Below the pieces are notes generated by a model. That model was not told the origin of the DNA. It worked only from the letters and a program-made list of their open reading frames with translations, and searched no databases. From Microcaldota archaeon (GTDB lineage Archaea; Micrarchaeota; Micrarchaeia; Micrarchaeales; CABMGC01), in contig JAGWHN010000023.1 in NCBI GenBank assembly GCA_028866785.1, forward strand, positions 1-13,115: 13,115 bases of DNA. The letters are read 5' to 3'. The translations under genes were made by a program, and so were the position numbers. Below are positions 1-7,535 of this stretch, piece after piece. The first letter of the stretch is position 1. Each line of letters opens with the position of its first letter.

Positions 1-216
1 GTTGCGGCAAAGGCAATCGAGAAGGGAGTTACACACATTAACATTAAGATTAGAGCTCCAGGAGGACACGGAACAAAGACTCCGGGATCTGGAGCGCAGG
101 CAGTCGTCAGAGCACTTGCAAGAAGCGGTTTCAGAATCGGAAGCATCGAAGACGTAACCCCAATTCCTACAGACACGACCAAGAGGCCAGGAGGCAGGCG
201 TGGAAGAAGAGTTTAA
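1..216 (+). CDS. rps11: 30S ribosomal protein uS11 (Rps11), 3' part only
   Basis: The window opens in frame inside this gene; 71 codons remain before the TAA at 214-216. The visible part contains the conserved uS11 stretch [16 protein letters not shown], then [19 protein letters not shown], and ends in the basic tail [10 protein letters not shown], as in archaeal and eukaryotic uS11 (S14e type). uS11 lies on the platform of the small ribosomal subunit and contacts 16S rRNA. In many archaea rps11 is followed by rpoD and further ribosomal genes. Here the next gene is an unrelated methyltransferase with its own promoter, so the ribosomal operon appears to end at this point. The 5' end of the gene is outside the window. 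Confidence 0.96.
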   Translation, partial: VAAKAIEKGVTHINIKIRAPGGHGTKTPGSGAQAVVRALARSGFRIGSIEDVTPIPTDTTKRPGGRRGRRV

Positions 217-288
217 GTTACCTGTACGTTTAGTAAATTAATTGGAGCACTAGCCTTGCCATTGATAAAAAACGAAAGGGTAGAGAAC

Positions 289-296
289 TATAAATA
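289..296 (+). promoter_or_regulatory. TATA box of the methyltransferase gene
   Basis: TATAAATA lies in an AT-rich stretch, centred about 32 bases before the ATG at 325. With archaeal spacing of about 25-27 bases from TATA centre to transcription start, the mRNA would begin about 5-8 bases before that ATG. This argues against the upstream in-frame TTG at 316, which would lie at or before the transcript start. Confidence 0.6.
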
Positions 297-324
297 GTCT
301 GAAATTAATTCACATTTGAGATTT

Positions 325-1011
325 ATGAGTTCTTACAAGTGGAAACCGGAAATTTACATTTCAAGGGTTGAGAGGCACCCAGATACGAATTTTCAAAATT
401 ACATGCACATGGAATTAAGGTACATTAAAAATGTAAAGCAGATAGAGAACAAAACGGTAGTCGATTTAGGGGCAGGATATGGAAGGGTTGAAAAGAAATT
501 ATCGGAGATAGCCCGTAAAGTAATAGCGGTGGAATTAGATGATGTAATGTTCTCAACATTAAGGGACAAAACGAAGACGCTAAAAAACGTTAGTTTGGTA
601 AAAGGGGATGTTAACAAGTTGTCTGAGTTTATAAGTGGCGAGAATCTTGTATTAATATCGTTGCAAAATTCGTTAGGTACTTGGATTGGAAATAGGCATG
701 AGGCATTGAAACAAATTAGAGAAGTGATAGAGAGAAATAAAGGAGAGATAATAATATCGCTTCTTAATCAAAAGTCTTTGAAGGGTTGGGGTGTAGATTT
801 AATTTATTCAAATGTTAAGGAGATGGTAGGTGAGGTCGATCTTGCAAGGACTAATTTTGAAAAAGGACTTTTTGTAAGCAAAACAGGATACATCAGTAAA
901 TGGTATAGTAGAATTGAGGCTGAGCAGATATCTCAAGAAATTGGAGGCACGGTTATTTCACTGCTTTCAACACCTTATTACCATATCATTCACAATAGCC
1001 GTAACAAATAA
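325..1011 (+). CDS. Class I SAM-dependent methyltransferase, substrate unknown
   Basis: A protein of 228 residues with a Rossmann-type methyltransferase core. Motif I is VVDLGAGYGR (residues 45-54), which binds S-adenosylmethionine. The acidic residue that ends strand beta-2 in such folds is in VIAVELDD (about 66-73). A motif III-like VSLVKGD follows near residue 90, and LVLISLQNSLGTW (about 110-122) is in the post-motif position. No substrate-recognition domain is recognisable, and no membrane segment or signal peptide is visible; it should be cytosolic. I chose ATG 325 because the TATA box at 289-296 places the transcript start just before it. The gene is visibly AT-richer than leuA or the DUF2070 gene nearby. 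It converges on the minus-strand kinase-family gene with a 2-base gap. The fold is clear; the target (small molecule, RNA or protein) is not. Confidence 0.8.
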   Translation: MSSYKWKPEIYISRVERHPDTNFQNYMHMELRYIKNVKQIENKTVVDLGAGYGRVEKKLSEIARKVIAVELDDVMFSTLRDKTKTLKNVSLVKGDVNKLSEFISGENLVLISLQNSLGTWIGNRHEALKQIREVIERNKGEIIISLLNQKSLKGWGVDLIYSNVKEMVGEVDLARTNFEKGLFVSKTGYISKWYSRIEAEQISQEIGGTVISLLSTPYYHIIHNSRNK

Positions 1012-1013
1012 AT

Positions 1014-1940
1014 TTAGAACAAAAGTACTTCGGCAATTAGATAAACTAATATCAATGCTGCGGGAACACTAAAATTGTCGTCCAATTTTATTGGGAGAGT
1101 CTCTGCAATTGTCGCAACTACCGCTAGTAGGATTGCAAAAGGTCCGTAGAGAAAATAGGGGATTGCTGAAACTGAAATGAAATATGCAATCGAGCCAGCA
1201 ACACTCTTCTTTTTGTTGTATGGCAACTTAATTTTACCAAATCTTAGGCCAATTATTGTTGCAAGTGCGTCTCCAATGAATATTGCAAAGAAGATTATGA
1301 CCACATATCTCTTATCTGGCACAAAGCTCATTGCCGCAAGCGACCCCATCGCAAGCCATGCGGCTCCCTGACCAAACTTTGTGAAGTTTCTCTCAAGCTT
1401 TTTCATCTGCTTGGCAAGCTTTGTTGCGGGATTCGCTGCCCCGTAGTTTACGGTAAGGTATCCAAGCATTATGAGCATCAGTATTGAAAACTCAGCATAG
1501 GAAATTTTGAGCGAATAAAATAGGATTAGGATGATCCCTCCTATGATTATCTGTACGATGTCGCGGTTGGTCTCAACTTTCTTGTTTGACTGGCTCTTGC
1601 TATTGAACTTTATCTGCCAGAACTCTGAAATAAGGCCAAAGAGTATTGCCTGCGCCACAATAGTTACGGAAAAGTTGAGCGAACCTAGGAACAGATAGAT
1701 AATCCCGAATAGAACAAGGAAAAAACCCTCTTTTGAGCCATAGCTGAAGGCGACCAGATTGAATACGATTAGTATAGAGAGAAAAAGGATGGGGTCGGCG
1801 CCTTGGAATGAAGCAATAATTATCCCAAAAACGGAAAGAAGGACAAGAGGAAGCAGCTCTTTGATCTTTTCAGATTTTGCGACTCTGTAGATTAGAAGCG
1901 AAAGCGCAACGAGGTAGAGTATTGGCAGGTAGTCGAGCAT
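1014..1940 (-). CDS. Polyprenol/dolichol-phytol kinase family membrane protein (SEC59/VTE5-like)
   Basis: A very hydrophobic protein of 308 residues with roughly nine to eleven membrane segments. The C-terminal third has the hallmarks of the SEC59/DGK1/VTE5 superfamily of CTP-dependent lipid kinases: GDALATIIGLRFGKIKL (from residue 223), a basic KKKSVAGS loop (243-250), and AETLPIKLDDNFSVP (from 280) with the conserved Asp-Asn pair. Such enzymes phosphorylate polyprenols, phytol/geranylgeraniol or diacylglycerol in the membrane; which substrate applies here cannot be read from sequence. From memory the loop is usually K-S/T-x-E-G in dolichol and phytol kinases, so Ala in place of Glu is worth noting. 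ATG 1940 is preferred over the TTG directly before it. The cis-prenyltransferase encoded at 5390-6097 would make a suitable polyprenyl chain, which favours polyprenol kinase as an inference. Confidence 0.72.
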   Translation of the reverse strand: MLDYLPILYLVALSLLIYRVAKSEKIKELLPLVLLSVFGIIIASFQGADPILFLSILIVFNLVAFSYGSKEGFFLVLFGIIYLFLGSLNFSVTIVAQAILFGLISEFWQIKFNSKSQSNKKVETNRDIVQIIIGGIILILFYSLKISYAEFSILMLIMLGYLTVNYGAANPATKLAKQMKKLERNFTKFGQGAAWLAMGSLAAMSFVPDKRYVVIIFFAIFIGDALATIIGLRFGKIKLPYNKKKSVAGSIAYFISVSAIPYFLYGPFAILLAVVATIAETLPIKLDDNFSVPAALILVYLIAEVLLF

Positions 1941-2019
1941 CAATCCACTTATTCAAATAGAAATTAGGACACAACCTATATGAAGTTTGTTCGCCGCATA
2001 CTTTTAGAAGAGTGGTAGA

Positions 2020-3534
2020 GTGAAGGTTCGCATTTTTGACACGACGTTAAGGGACGGGGAGCAGACTCCAGGGGTTGCTCTAAAGCCAAGCGACAAGCTG
2101 GCGATTGCAAGGAAGCTCGATTTGCTCGGCGTCAACTCGATAGAGGCGGGATTTCCGATAATATCTGAAGGGGAGAGAATTGCAATCACAAGCATAGTAA
2201 AAGAGGGGCTTAGGGCGGAGGTTTTCGGGCTTGCAAGGACCAACAAGGCAGACATTGACGCAGCGGCAGACGTGGGGCTAAAATATGTCCATACGTTTAT
2301 TGCTACCTCTGATATTCACCTGCAGTACAAATTAAAGATAACACGCGAAGAGGCGCTTGAGAAGGCGGTAAACGCCGTCCAGTACGCAAAGTCTAGGGGG
2401 TTGACAGTAGAGTTCTCCGCAGAGGATGCCACAAGAACTGATAGGACATTCCTCAAGAAGGTTTTCGGAGCGGTTGCAGGCGCGGGAGCGGATAGAATTG
2501 ACATACCCGACACCGTGGGTTACTCGACTCCTGCATACATTGCGGAGATAACGCGGGATGCTATTGACGCGACAGGGCTGCCCGTCAGCGTGCACTGCCA
2601 CAACGACTTTGGCTTTGCGGTTGCAAATGCGGTCTCTGCAATTCAGGCAGGGGCACAATGCGCGCATGTAACGATCAATGGAATAGGCGAAAGGGCAGGA
2701 AATGCCTCGCTCGAGGAACTAGTCATGGCACTGCAATCGCTGGATTTTGGAAAGACAAAGTATGAAACAGACATAAACACGAGACTTATCTATGAAACTT
2801 CCCAGTCGGTCTCAAAGCTAACCGGGATTCCGATTCAGCCAAATAAGGCGATAGTGGGATATAACGCCTTTGCGCACGAATCGGGGATACACACCCACGG
2901 AGTGCTCAGCAATCCGTTGACATATGAGGCAATAAGCCCTGAAACTGTCGGCAGGAAGACAAGGATAGATGCAGGAAAGCATGCTGGAGGTCATGGGCTT
3001 TCCAAGATGCTTGAGGAGTATGGAATTTATCCAAAGAAAGAGGAGATGCAGGTAATACTTGAGCAGGTCAAGGGAATTGGAGATCAGGGCAAGCATGTGA
3101 GCGACATCGAGCTGCTTGGAATTGCGCAGAAGGCCATGAACATCCAGCCATTTGCAAACCTCATCACCCTTAAAGGATTCTCGGTCTCCACGGGAATCGG
3201 AAACATGCCCTATGCCTTCGTGAAGCTGGAAGTTGACGGCAAGGAGTATGTTGCGACAAACCATGGCGTCGGGCCTGTTGACGCTGCGATTAACGCCATG
3301 CAGGACGCGATAGGGAAGAGGGCGAACATCTCGGTGGAGGACTACAAGCTGGAGTCGATATCGGGAGGCTCGGACTCGCTTTGCGAGGTTACAGTAAAGG
3401 TGATCGACAAATTCCAGAATCGTACGGTTGGAAGGGCAATCGGTGAGGATATCGTCATAACAAGCGTCAATGCGATGATAGACGGGGCGAACAGGCTGAT
3501 GATCAAGGACGTCATTAACAGAAAACGTGGCTAG
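2020..3534 (+). CDS. leuA: 2-isopropylmalate synthase family (possibly citramalate synthase)
   Basis: A full-length protein of 504 residues in the archaeal isopropylmalate/citramalate synthase group. It joins acetyl-CoA to a 2-oxoacid: 2-oxoisovalerate on the way to leucine, or pyruvate to citramalate on the way to isoleucine. The catalytic TIM barrel starts with FDTTLRDGEQTPG (residues 6-18) and has the metal-binding HCHND (H192, H194) and NGIGERAGN (220-228). SGIHTHGVL and GKHAGGHG follow. From about residue 370 to 500 lies the LeuA allosteric dimer domain, including GGSDSLCEVTVKV, so feedback inhibition is likely. Homocitrate/AksA-type enzymes usually lack this domain. LeuA and CimA cannot be separated here without a tree. 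The GTG start at 2020 gives the expected family N-terminus. Its TAG stop shares the CTAG palindrome at 3531-3534 with the stop of the opposing gene. Confidence 0.88.
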   Translation: MKVRIFDTTLRDGEQTPGVALKPSDKLAIARKLDLLGVNSIEAGFPIISEGERIAITSIVKEGLRAEVFGLARTNKADIDAAADVGLKYVHTFIATSDIHLQYKLKITREEALEKAVNAVQYAKSRGLTVEFSAEDATRTDRTFLKKVFGAVAGAGADRIDIPDTVGYSTPAYIAEITRDAIDATGLPVSVHCHNDFGFAVANAVSAIQAGAQCAHVTINGIGERAGNASLEELVMALQSLDFGKTKYETDINTRLIYETSQSVSKLTGIPIQPNKAIVGYNAFAHESGIHTHGVLSNPLTYEAISPETVGRKTRIDAGKHAGGHGLSKMLEEYGIYPKKEEMQVILEQVKGIGDQGKHVSDIELLGIAQKAMNIQPFANLITLKGFSVSTGIGNMPYAFVKLEVDGKEYVATNHGVGPVDAAINAMQDAIGKRANISVEDYKLESISGGSDSLCEVTVKVIDKFQNRTVGRAIGEDIVITSVNAMIDGANRLMIKDVINRKRG

Positions 3535-5378
3535 GCGGAGTAGACTATCCATGCCGCTACGATGTATGCCGCGGCAATTACGAACGGTGCGACATACTTT
3601 ATCGTCCTGATTGCCTCCTTGCTTGCTTTTGTGATCTCCGCCTCTGCATTTTCGCCCCAGACCCTAAAGCCCTTTGATGTGAAGTCGGCATTTGCGACGT
3701 TTACCTCCTCAATATTACTCATGGCGCTGTCAATCAGGGCGTCAACCGCGGTGATCAGCTTTGAGGTGTTTGCGACCCTGCCCAAAACATTGCTGCTTGG
3801 AAGAGCTATTGTGTTGACTGAGTGGGTGTCGGTCGTGTAGACCTCAACCTCGAGCCCGTACTTTTCCGCAACATGCTTGATTATCTCCGTCCTTAGTCCC
3901 GGAAGTATGTTGTTCGAGTCGAAGTGGAGCATTCCAAACTTCCTTGAGCCGAATTGGAAGACGCAGAAGCTTGAGAATCCGTTCCCGATGTCCTGCGGGT
4001 TTCCAAGGAATCCCGCGATCTTTTGCTGCGATGCGCCCAGCTTTATCTTCTTTACAGAGTTCTTGCCAAGCGTCCTTATTATCGCCTTGTCGAACATGCT
4101 TGAGTACTTGCTGCCAAAGTAGATTCCCTTGAGTTCCTCGTGGCTTGCCGACTCGGCCCTTGAGTTGTGCGCATCGATTATTATCGCGCTCTGCGCATCC
4201 CTTAGCGCGAGCTGCTTGTAGTGCTGGCCTATCTCGTAGTCTATGTCTTCCGTCACAAGCGGGGCCTTTGAGAGCGTGACGATGCTCGCATCATTAACCC
4301 TTATGTTGATTGCACGGCAGACGCCCTCTGCGCCCATGTAGATGTTGCCGATTGCAGGCTTGAACTGCTCTGGCCTTATGGAGTCGATGTTGTTTGCAAT
4401 ATGTTTTGCAAGGGTGTAAACCTGCGAGCTGCTCACAGGGTTGTTTGCGATATTGACCGGGCCGTGCAGGACGAAGACATTTGTCGCGTACTTATCGTGC
4501 AGGAAGTTTCCGATGTGCTCGGTTGCGATTGCGCCCCCAAATCCCGCAAATGGGCCGTAGTGGATATCGGGCTTCACGAAGATCGCCTTGTGCTTGCCGC
4601 GCTTGTTCTTGAACACCAGAATGTCCGTCGCGATGTCCCTCTTCACCCCAAAGGAGAATGTCTCGCTGCTCTCCTTCTCGTTTAGGCTGTAGAGCCACTG
4701 GTTTATCATGATGGTGAAAACCTTAACGCCGCTGATGTTAGCGCTGCGCTTGAGCGGCCTGTCGAGCAGGTACATTATCAGATAGCCGGTGATCAGGAAG
4801 ATGAACATTCCCGCAAACAGCTTGACCAGCGCAGTCGAGAGCGGCAGGCTGAAGTCAAGGATGTAGTTTCCAAGAGGCAGGTAAAGAAGGATGTTTAGTA
4901 TCGGCTGGATCGTTGGGATCAGGTTTCCGCCGCGCTTTTGGGAGAAGAGGAACTTGCATATGACCATCCAGAAAAAGTATATGCTCGCATTGCCCGCAAG
5001 CAAAACGATATACGAGATCGTGAGGCTGTTGAAGAGCGTGTAGAAAGCGCTGGTTATGACTATGAAAAGTGCATAGATCGTGGAGCTTATTATTGTCGCA
5101 TACATGACGTGCTTTAGGTAGATCTGCCTCTTCATCGTCTTGATTATCGCGATTGTTAGCACCGCGGGGAGGCTTACCACCAAGAGCCCGGAGCTTGCGC
5201 CAGTGAAGACGAACGTGAAAAGGTTCTGCAGGAAGTCATGCGGATGTATAAGGAGCTCGGATACTATGCCAGTAACGATTCCGATTGCCAAAAGCAAAAG
5301 GGACTGTATTCTAAGCGCAGGGGCAGTCCTGGAAAAATAAGTGGTATAGCGAAATAAATCCCGCTTTTCATCAGGCAT
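3531..5378 (-). CDS. DUF2070 family archaeal membrane protein
   Basis: A protein of 615 residues matching the archaeal DUF2070 architecture. The N-terminal 200 residues hold about six membrane segments, then comes a large soluble region (about 215-590) and a last membrane helix at 594-612. The soluble part carries clustered polar motifs typical of metal or phosphate sites: KPDIHYGPFAGFGG (H273), LHGP (H305), IIIDAHN (D402, H404), FDSNN (D487, N489) and TTDTHS (D517, H519). No function is established for the family as far as I know; a membrane-anchored metallohydrolase is my inference only. It starts 11 bases after the uppS stop on the same strand with no promoter or Shine-Dalgarno sequence in the gap, so the two are almost certainly cotranscribed and perhaps translationally coupled. 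This links it to polyprenyl lipid metabolism. Its 3' end overlaps leuA tail to tail by 4 bases. Confidence 0.8.
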   Translation of the reverse strand: MPDEKRDLFRYTTYFSRTAPALRIQSLLLLAIGIVTGIVSELLIHPHDFLQNLFTFVFTGASSGLLVVSLPAVLTIAIIKTMKRQIYLKHVMYATIISSTIYALFIVITSAFYTLFNSLTISYIVLLAGNASIYFFWMVICKFLFSQKRGGNLIPTIQPILNILLYLPLGNYILDFSLPLSTALVKLFAGMFIFLITGYLIMYLLDRPLKRSANISGVKVFTIMINQWLYSLNEKESSETFSFGVKRDIATDILVFKNKRGKHKAIFVKPDIHYGPFAGFGGAIATEHIGNFLHDKYATNVFVLHGPVNIANNPVSSSQVYTLAKHIANNIDSIRPEQFKPAIGNIYMGAEGVCRAINIRVNDASIVTLSKAPLVTEDIDYEIGQHYKQLALRDAQSAIIIDAHNSRAESASHEELKGIYFGSKYSSMFDKAIIRTLGKNSVKKIKLGASQQKIAGFLGNPQDIGNGFSSFCVFQFGSRKFGMLHFDSNNILPGLRTEIIKHVAEKYGLEVEVYTTDTHSVNTIALPSSNVLGRVANTSKLITAVDALIDSAMSNIEEVNVANADFTSKGFRVWGENAEAEITKASKEAIRTIKYVAPFVIAAAYIVAAWIVYSA

Positions 5379-5389
5379 AGGATAACACT

Positions 5390-6097
5390 TTAGGTTCCGA
5401 ATCTTCTAACTCTCCTTCCGTACTCGCTTAGCGCCTTTTGGAGATCTCTCCTTGCAAAGTCTGGCCAGTACTTGTCCGCAAAATAAAGCTCTGAGTAGCT
5501 TATCTGCCAAGGCAAGAAGCCAGAGATCCGCTCCTCGCTTGAGGTTCTAATCACGAAATCTATCTCCGGAATTGCGTAAGACCTTAAGTATTTCTTGAAT
5601 GACTCATCGGTTAGCGTGAAAACCTTTCCGATCTTTATGACGGACTTTGCGTACTCCTTTGCGGCGTGGAGAATGTCCTCCTTTCCGCCGTATCCGACAA
5701 GCATGTTGATGACGCGCTCCCTGTTCTTGCTTGTCCTGCCCTCAAGCCCTTCTAGCGCAACCCTTACATCGTCAGGAAGGAGGCTCTTGTTGCCAATCAC
5801 GTTGAACTTCGTGTTGTTCTTCTGGAGCCGCGCAAGTATCTTCGGGTCGTTTGCGGCCTTCTTGTAGAGCCCGAAGAGCACCTTGAGCTCATGCTTTGGC
5901 CTCTTTAGGTTCTCGGTTGAGAGGGCCCAGACGGTTATGTTCTTCACCCCAAAGTCCTTGCACCACTCGCTAAAGTCGATGAACTTCTTGACACCGAGCT
6001 GGTAGCCCGAAAGGACGGAGAGCTTGTGGCCCTTTGCCCATCGCCTGTTCCCGTCCGGGATGAGAGCGATTGTCTTTGGGACCTTTTTAATCTGCAT
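5390..6097 (-). CDS. uppS: Cis-prenyltransferase (undecaprenyl/polyprenyl diphosphate synthase)
   Basis: A protein of 235 residues, near the usual size for the family. It condenses isopentenyl diphosphate onto an allylic diphosphate with cis bonds, giving the long polyprenyl diphosphate that becomes the lipid carrier for N-glycosylation and cell-surface glycans in archaea. Diagnostic motifs are IALIPDGNRRWAKG (from residue 10; D15 is the catalytic magnesium-binding Asp), WALSTENLKRP, and RTSSEERISGFLPWQ (from 184; R184, R190 and S192 hold isopentenyl diphosphate) followed by YSEL and WPDF. A TATA box at 6120-6127 is centred 27 bases from ATG 6097, so a leaderless mRNA starting at that ATG is predicted; the in-frame TTG at 6118 is rejected because it lies at the TATA box. 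It is the first gene of an operon with the DUF2070 gene. Confidence 0.93.
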   Translation of the reverse strand: MQIKKVPKTIALIPDGNRRWAKGHKLSVLSGYQLGVKKFIDFSEWCKDFGVKNITVWALSTENLKRPKHELKVLFGLYKKAANDPKILARLQKNNTKFNVIGNKSLLPDDVRVALEGLEGRTSKNRERVINMLVGYGGKEDILHAAKEYAKSVIKIGKVFTLTDESFKKYLRSYAIPEIDFVIRTSSEERISGFLPWQISYSELYFADKYWPDFARRDLQKALSEYGRRVRRFGT

Positions 6098-6119
6098 AGA
6101 ATCATCTAATGTTCTCAAG

Positions 6120-6127
6120 TATTTAAA
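6120..6127 (-). promoter_or_regulatory. uppS: TATA box of the uppS-DUF2070 operon
   Basis: On the minus strand this reads TTTAAATA and is centred 27 bases before ATG 6097, the spacing expected for a leaderless transcript. Two further AT-rich TATA-like stretches lie upstream (about 6145-6160 and 6169-6183), so extra start sites are possible. Confidence 0.6.
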
Positions 6128-6202
6128 CTCGCTTAGTCGTCTTGGCAGTATAAATTAGAGATAATTAAGCATATAAATATTGGCAAATCCGCCAGCGAAT
6201 AA

Positions 6203-7426
6203 TCAGGCAAGCTCTGAAACAATCTGGTTTAGCGACTCCTCGCTCTGGGAGGGATCCCCTGCGCTGAGCAGGAACATCTCGGTCGCCTCGACTCCCATAA
6301 TCTCATTGATGAAGGCACGCTCCTCAGTCTTTATCGCATCGTGCAAATCAGTGAATAGATTTGCTTTTGCCGCATGTGCGCTTACTTTTGAATCGACGCT
6401 TGCACGATGCCTTGCATCAACCTTGACCGCAAGCACCTTTCCTCCGTTCTTTATGATGTGCGAGATCCTTGCCTCCTCGCTGTTCACGAATGCGCTCGTA
6501 ACGTCAAAGATTGTTGCCTGCTTGCTGCTCTGATGGTATGTTCCGCCGAGCTTGTCCACCCTTTGAATCAAAAGCCCTGCGACAACCAGCCCCGCAATTG
6601 CGAGGTAGTACGGCTGTATCGGCTCGCCTAAGAAAAGATCCGCGAAAATGAAGCTCATGAAAGGCGCAAGGAAGTAGACGTTCGTGACGAGCGTGGTCTT
6701 GAGAACCCTGAATGCGGAGAAGAATGTGTAGAATCCAACTATGTTGTTTGCTATGCTGATGAAGAGAATCGCAAGGAGCTCCCCGATGCTTATTGCGGAG
6801 AAGCTTGCCCCGGTCAGCACAAACAGCCCTGCAAAGAGCAGGAAGAGCGAGGTGTTGAAGATCAGTATTCCGCTCTCCATGTTGAAGACGTACTTCTTGC
6901 CAAGCACGCTCGAGAGAGCGTATCCTAGCGCGGAGAGGGCCATAAAGAGTATTATGCCGAGGTTTGGATTGCTGAATATCCAGAGGTTTCCCCCTGTTAT
7001 CGCGATGTAGAGGCCAACGAATGCGAGCAGCAGCGCGATGATCTGGTTCCTGCTAAGCCTTTCCTTCAGTATGGTCGGGAGGAAGATGAGCATTAACAGA
7101 GGCGAGGTCCTGAAGATTGCGGTTGCAAGGGACGCGGTTATGAAGTGCTCCGAATAGAGGACCGAGAATCCAATCGGAATGTAGCTGAGGAATCCTATCA
7201 GCACAACCAGCGCGAGCCTTTTCTTGTCGTTAAGGTACTCCCTTAGCTCTGCGACCCTGTTGGTCTGCCTAACCAGCAGGTATGCAAACGGTATCGAAAA
7301 GAGGTACGCGAGCATGAAGAACTCGAATATGTTCACGGACTTGCCGAAGGCTAGCATTATCGGCATAAGCGAGCCCGTGAGAAGCGAGATTACAAGGTAT
7401 ATCTGCGCCTTCGTCTTGATCTTCAT
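6203..7426 (-). CDS. EamA-type (DMT superfamily) transporter with C-terminal soluble domain
   Basis: A protein of 407 residues. Residues 8-289 form the ten-helix, two-repeat layout of drug/metabolite transporters of the EamA family; family-like sequence includes ATAIFRTSPLLMLIFLPTILKERLS ending repeat one (from about 101) and FLAPFMSFIFADLFLGEPI in repeat two (252-270). Such proteins move amino acids, metabolites or drugs across the cytoplasmic membrane; the substrate here is unknown. After the last helix comes a hydrophilic tail of about 117 residues (291-407) of mixed helix and strand, including ATIFDVTSAFVNSEEAR and GGKVLAVKVDARH, which I do not recognise. Standard EamA proteins stop near 290-300 residues. 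ATG 7426 is chosen because a TATA box at 7449-7456 is centred 26 bases upstream; the in-frame TTG at 7474 lies before that box. It is divergent from the Lrp-like regulator at 7536. Confidence 0.82.
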   Translation of the reverse strand: MKIKTKAQIYLVISLLTGSLMPIMLAFGKSVNIFEFFMLAYLFSIPFAYLLVRQTNRVAELREYLNDKKRLALVVLIGFLSYIPIGFSVLYSEHFITASLATAIFRTSPLLMLIFLPTILKERLSRNQIIALLLAFVGLYIAITGGNLWIFSNPNLGIILFMALSALGYALSSVLGKKYVFNMESGILIFNTSLFLLFAGLFVLTGASFSAISIGELLAILFISIANNIVGFYTFFSAFRVLKTTLVTNVYFLAPFMSFIFADLFLGEPIQPYYLAIAGLVVAGLLIQRVDKLGGTYHQSSKQATIFDVTSAFVNSEEARISHIIKNGGKVLAVKVDARHRASVDSKVSAHAAKANLFTDLHDAIKTEERAFINEIMGVEATEMFLLSAGDPSQSEESLNQIVSELA

Positions 7427-7448
7427 CACAGTAGTATCGCAACCTGGG

Positions 7449-7456
7449 CTTTTAAG
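7449..7456 (-). promoter_or_regulatory. TATA box of the EamA-type transporter gene
   Basis: On the minus strand this reads CTTAAAAG, centred about 26 bases before ATG 7426, which predicts a leaderless transcript. Confidence 0.5.
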
Positions 7457-7469
7457 CAGTTCGAAAAAC

Positions 7470-7502
7470 TGCAAAATTTACTCAAAACATTGTTATTTTG
7501 CA
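7470..7502. promoter_or_regulatory. Inverted repeat between divergent promoters, candidate operator
   Basis: TGCAAAAT (7470-7477) and ATTTTGCA (7495-7502) form a perfect 8-base inverted repeat with a 17-base AT-rich spacer. It lies between the transporter TATA box (7449-7456) and the regulator TATA box (7508-7515), where one bound dimer or tetramer could affect both. Lrp-family proteins commonly bind such dyads and autoregulate. Binding by the 7536-8567 product is inferred. Confidence 0.5.
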
Positions 7503-7507
7503 AAGCC

Positions 7508-7515
7508 CTAAAAAG
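7508..7515 (+). promoter_or_regulatory. TATA box of the Lrp-like regulator gene
   Basis: CTAAAAAG, centred about 25 bases before ATG 7536, gives a leaderless start. A GGAG at 7522-7525 could act as a Shine-Dalgarno sequence only if transcription starts further upstream. Confidence 0.45.
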
Positions 7516-7535
7516 GTGCATGGAGAAAAGGTATC

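Noticed and set aside
2818..3552. Long open frame of 244 codons antisense to leuA
   Set aside because: leuA is conserved throughout this region, and the antisense product is rich in unlikely Arg/His/Cys combinations with no recognisable domain. It arises from the codon structure of leuA.
6097..6118. Longer N-terminus for uppS from TTG 6118
   Set aside because: That codon lies at the TATA box, whose spacing puts transcription start at ATG 6097; the family N-terminus also begins shortly after that ATG.
6180..6200. Terminator hairpin after the transporter gene (TGGC...GCCA)
   Set aside because: The stem is only 4 base pairs and no T-tract of useful length follows on the minus strand.
6180..6533. 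Plus-strand frame of 117 codons just after TATA-like AT-rich sequence at 6169-6183
   Set aside because: It needs a TTG start, is antisense to the tail of the transporter gene and resembles no protein. The AT-rich stretch more likely belongs to the minus-strand uppS promoter region.
7427..7474. Longer N-terminus for the transporter from TTG 7474
   Set aside because: It would begin upstream of the TATA box at 7449-7456 and adds a non-membrane stretch absent from EamA proteins.
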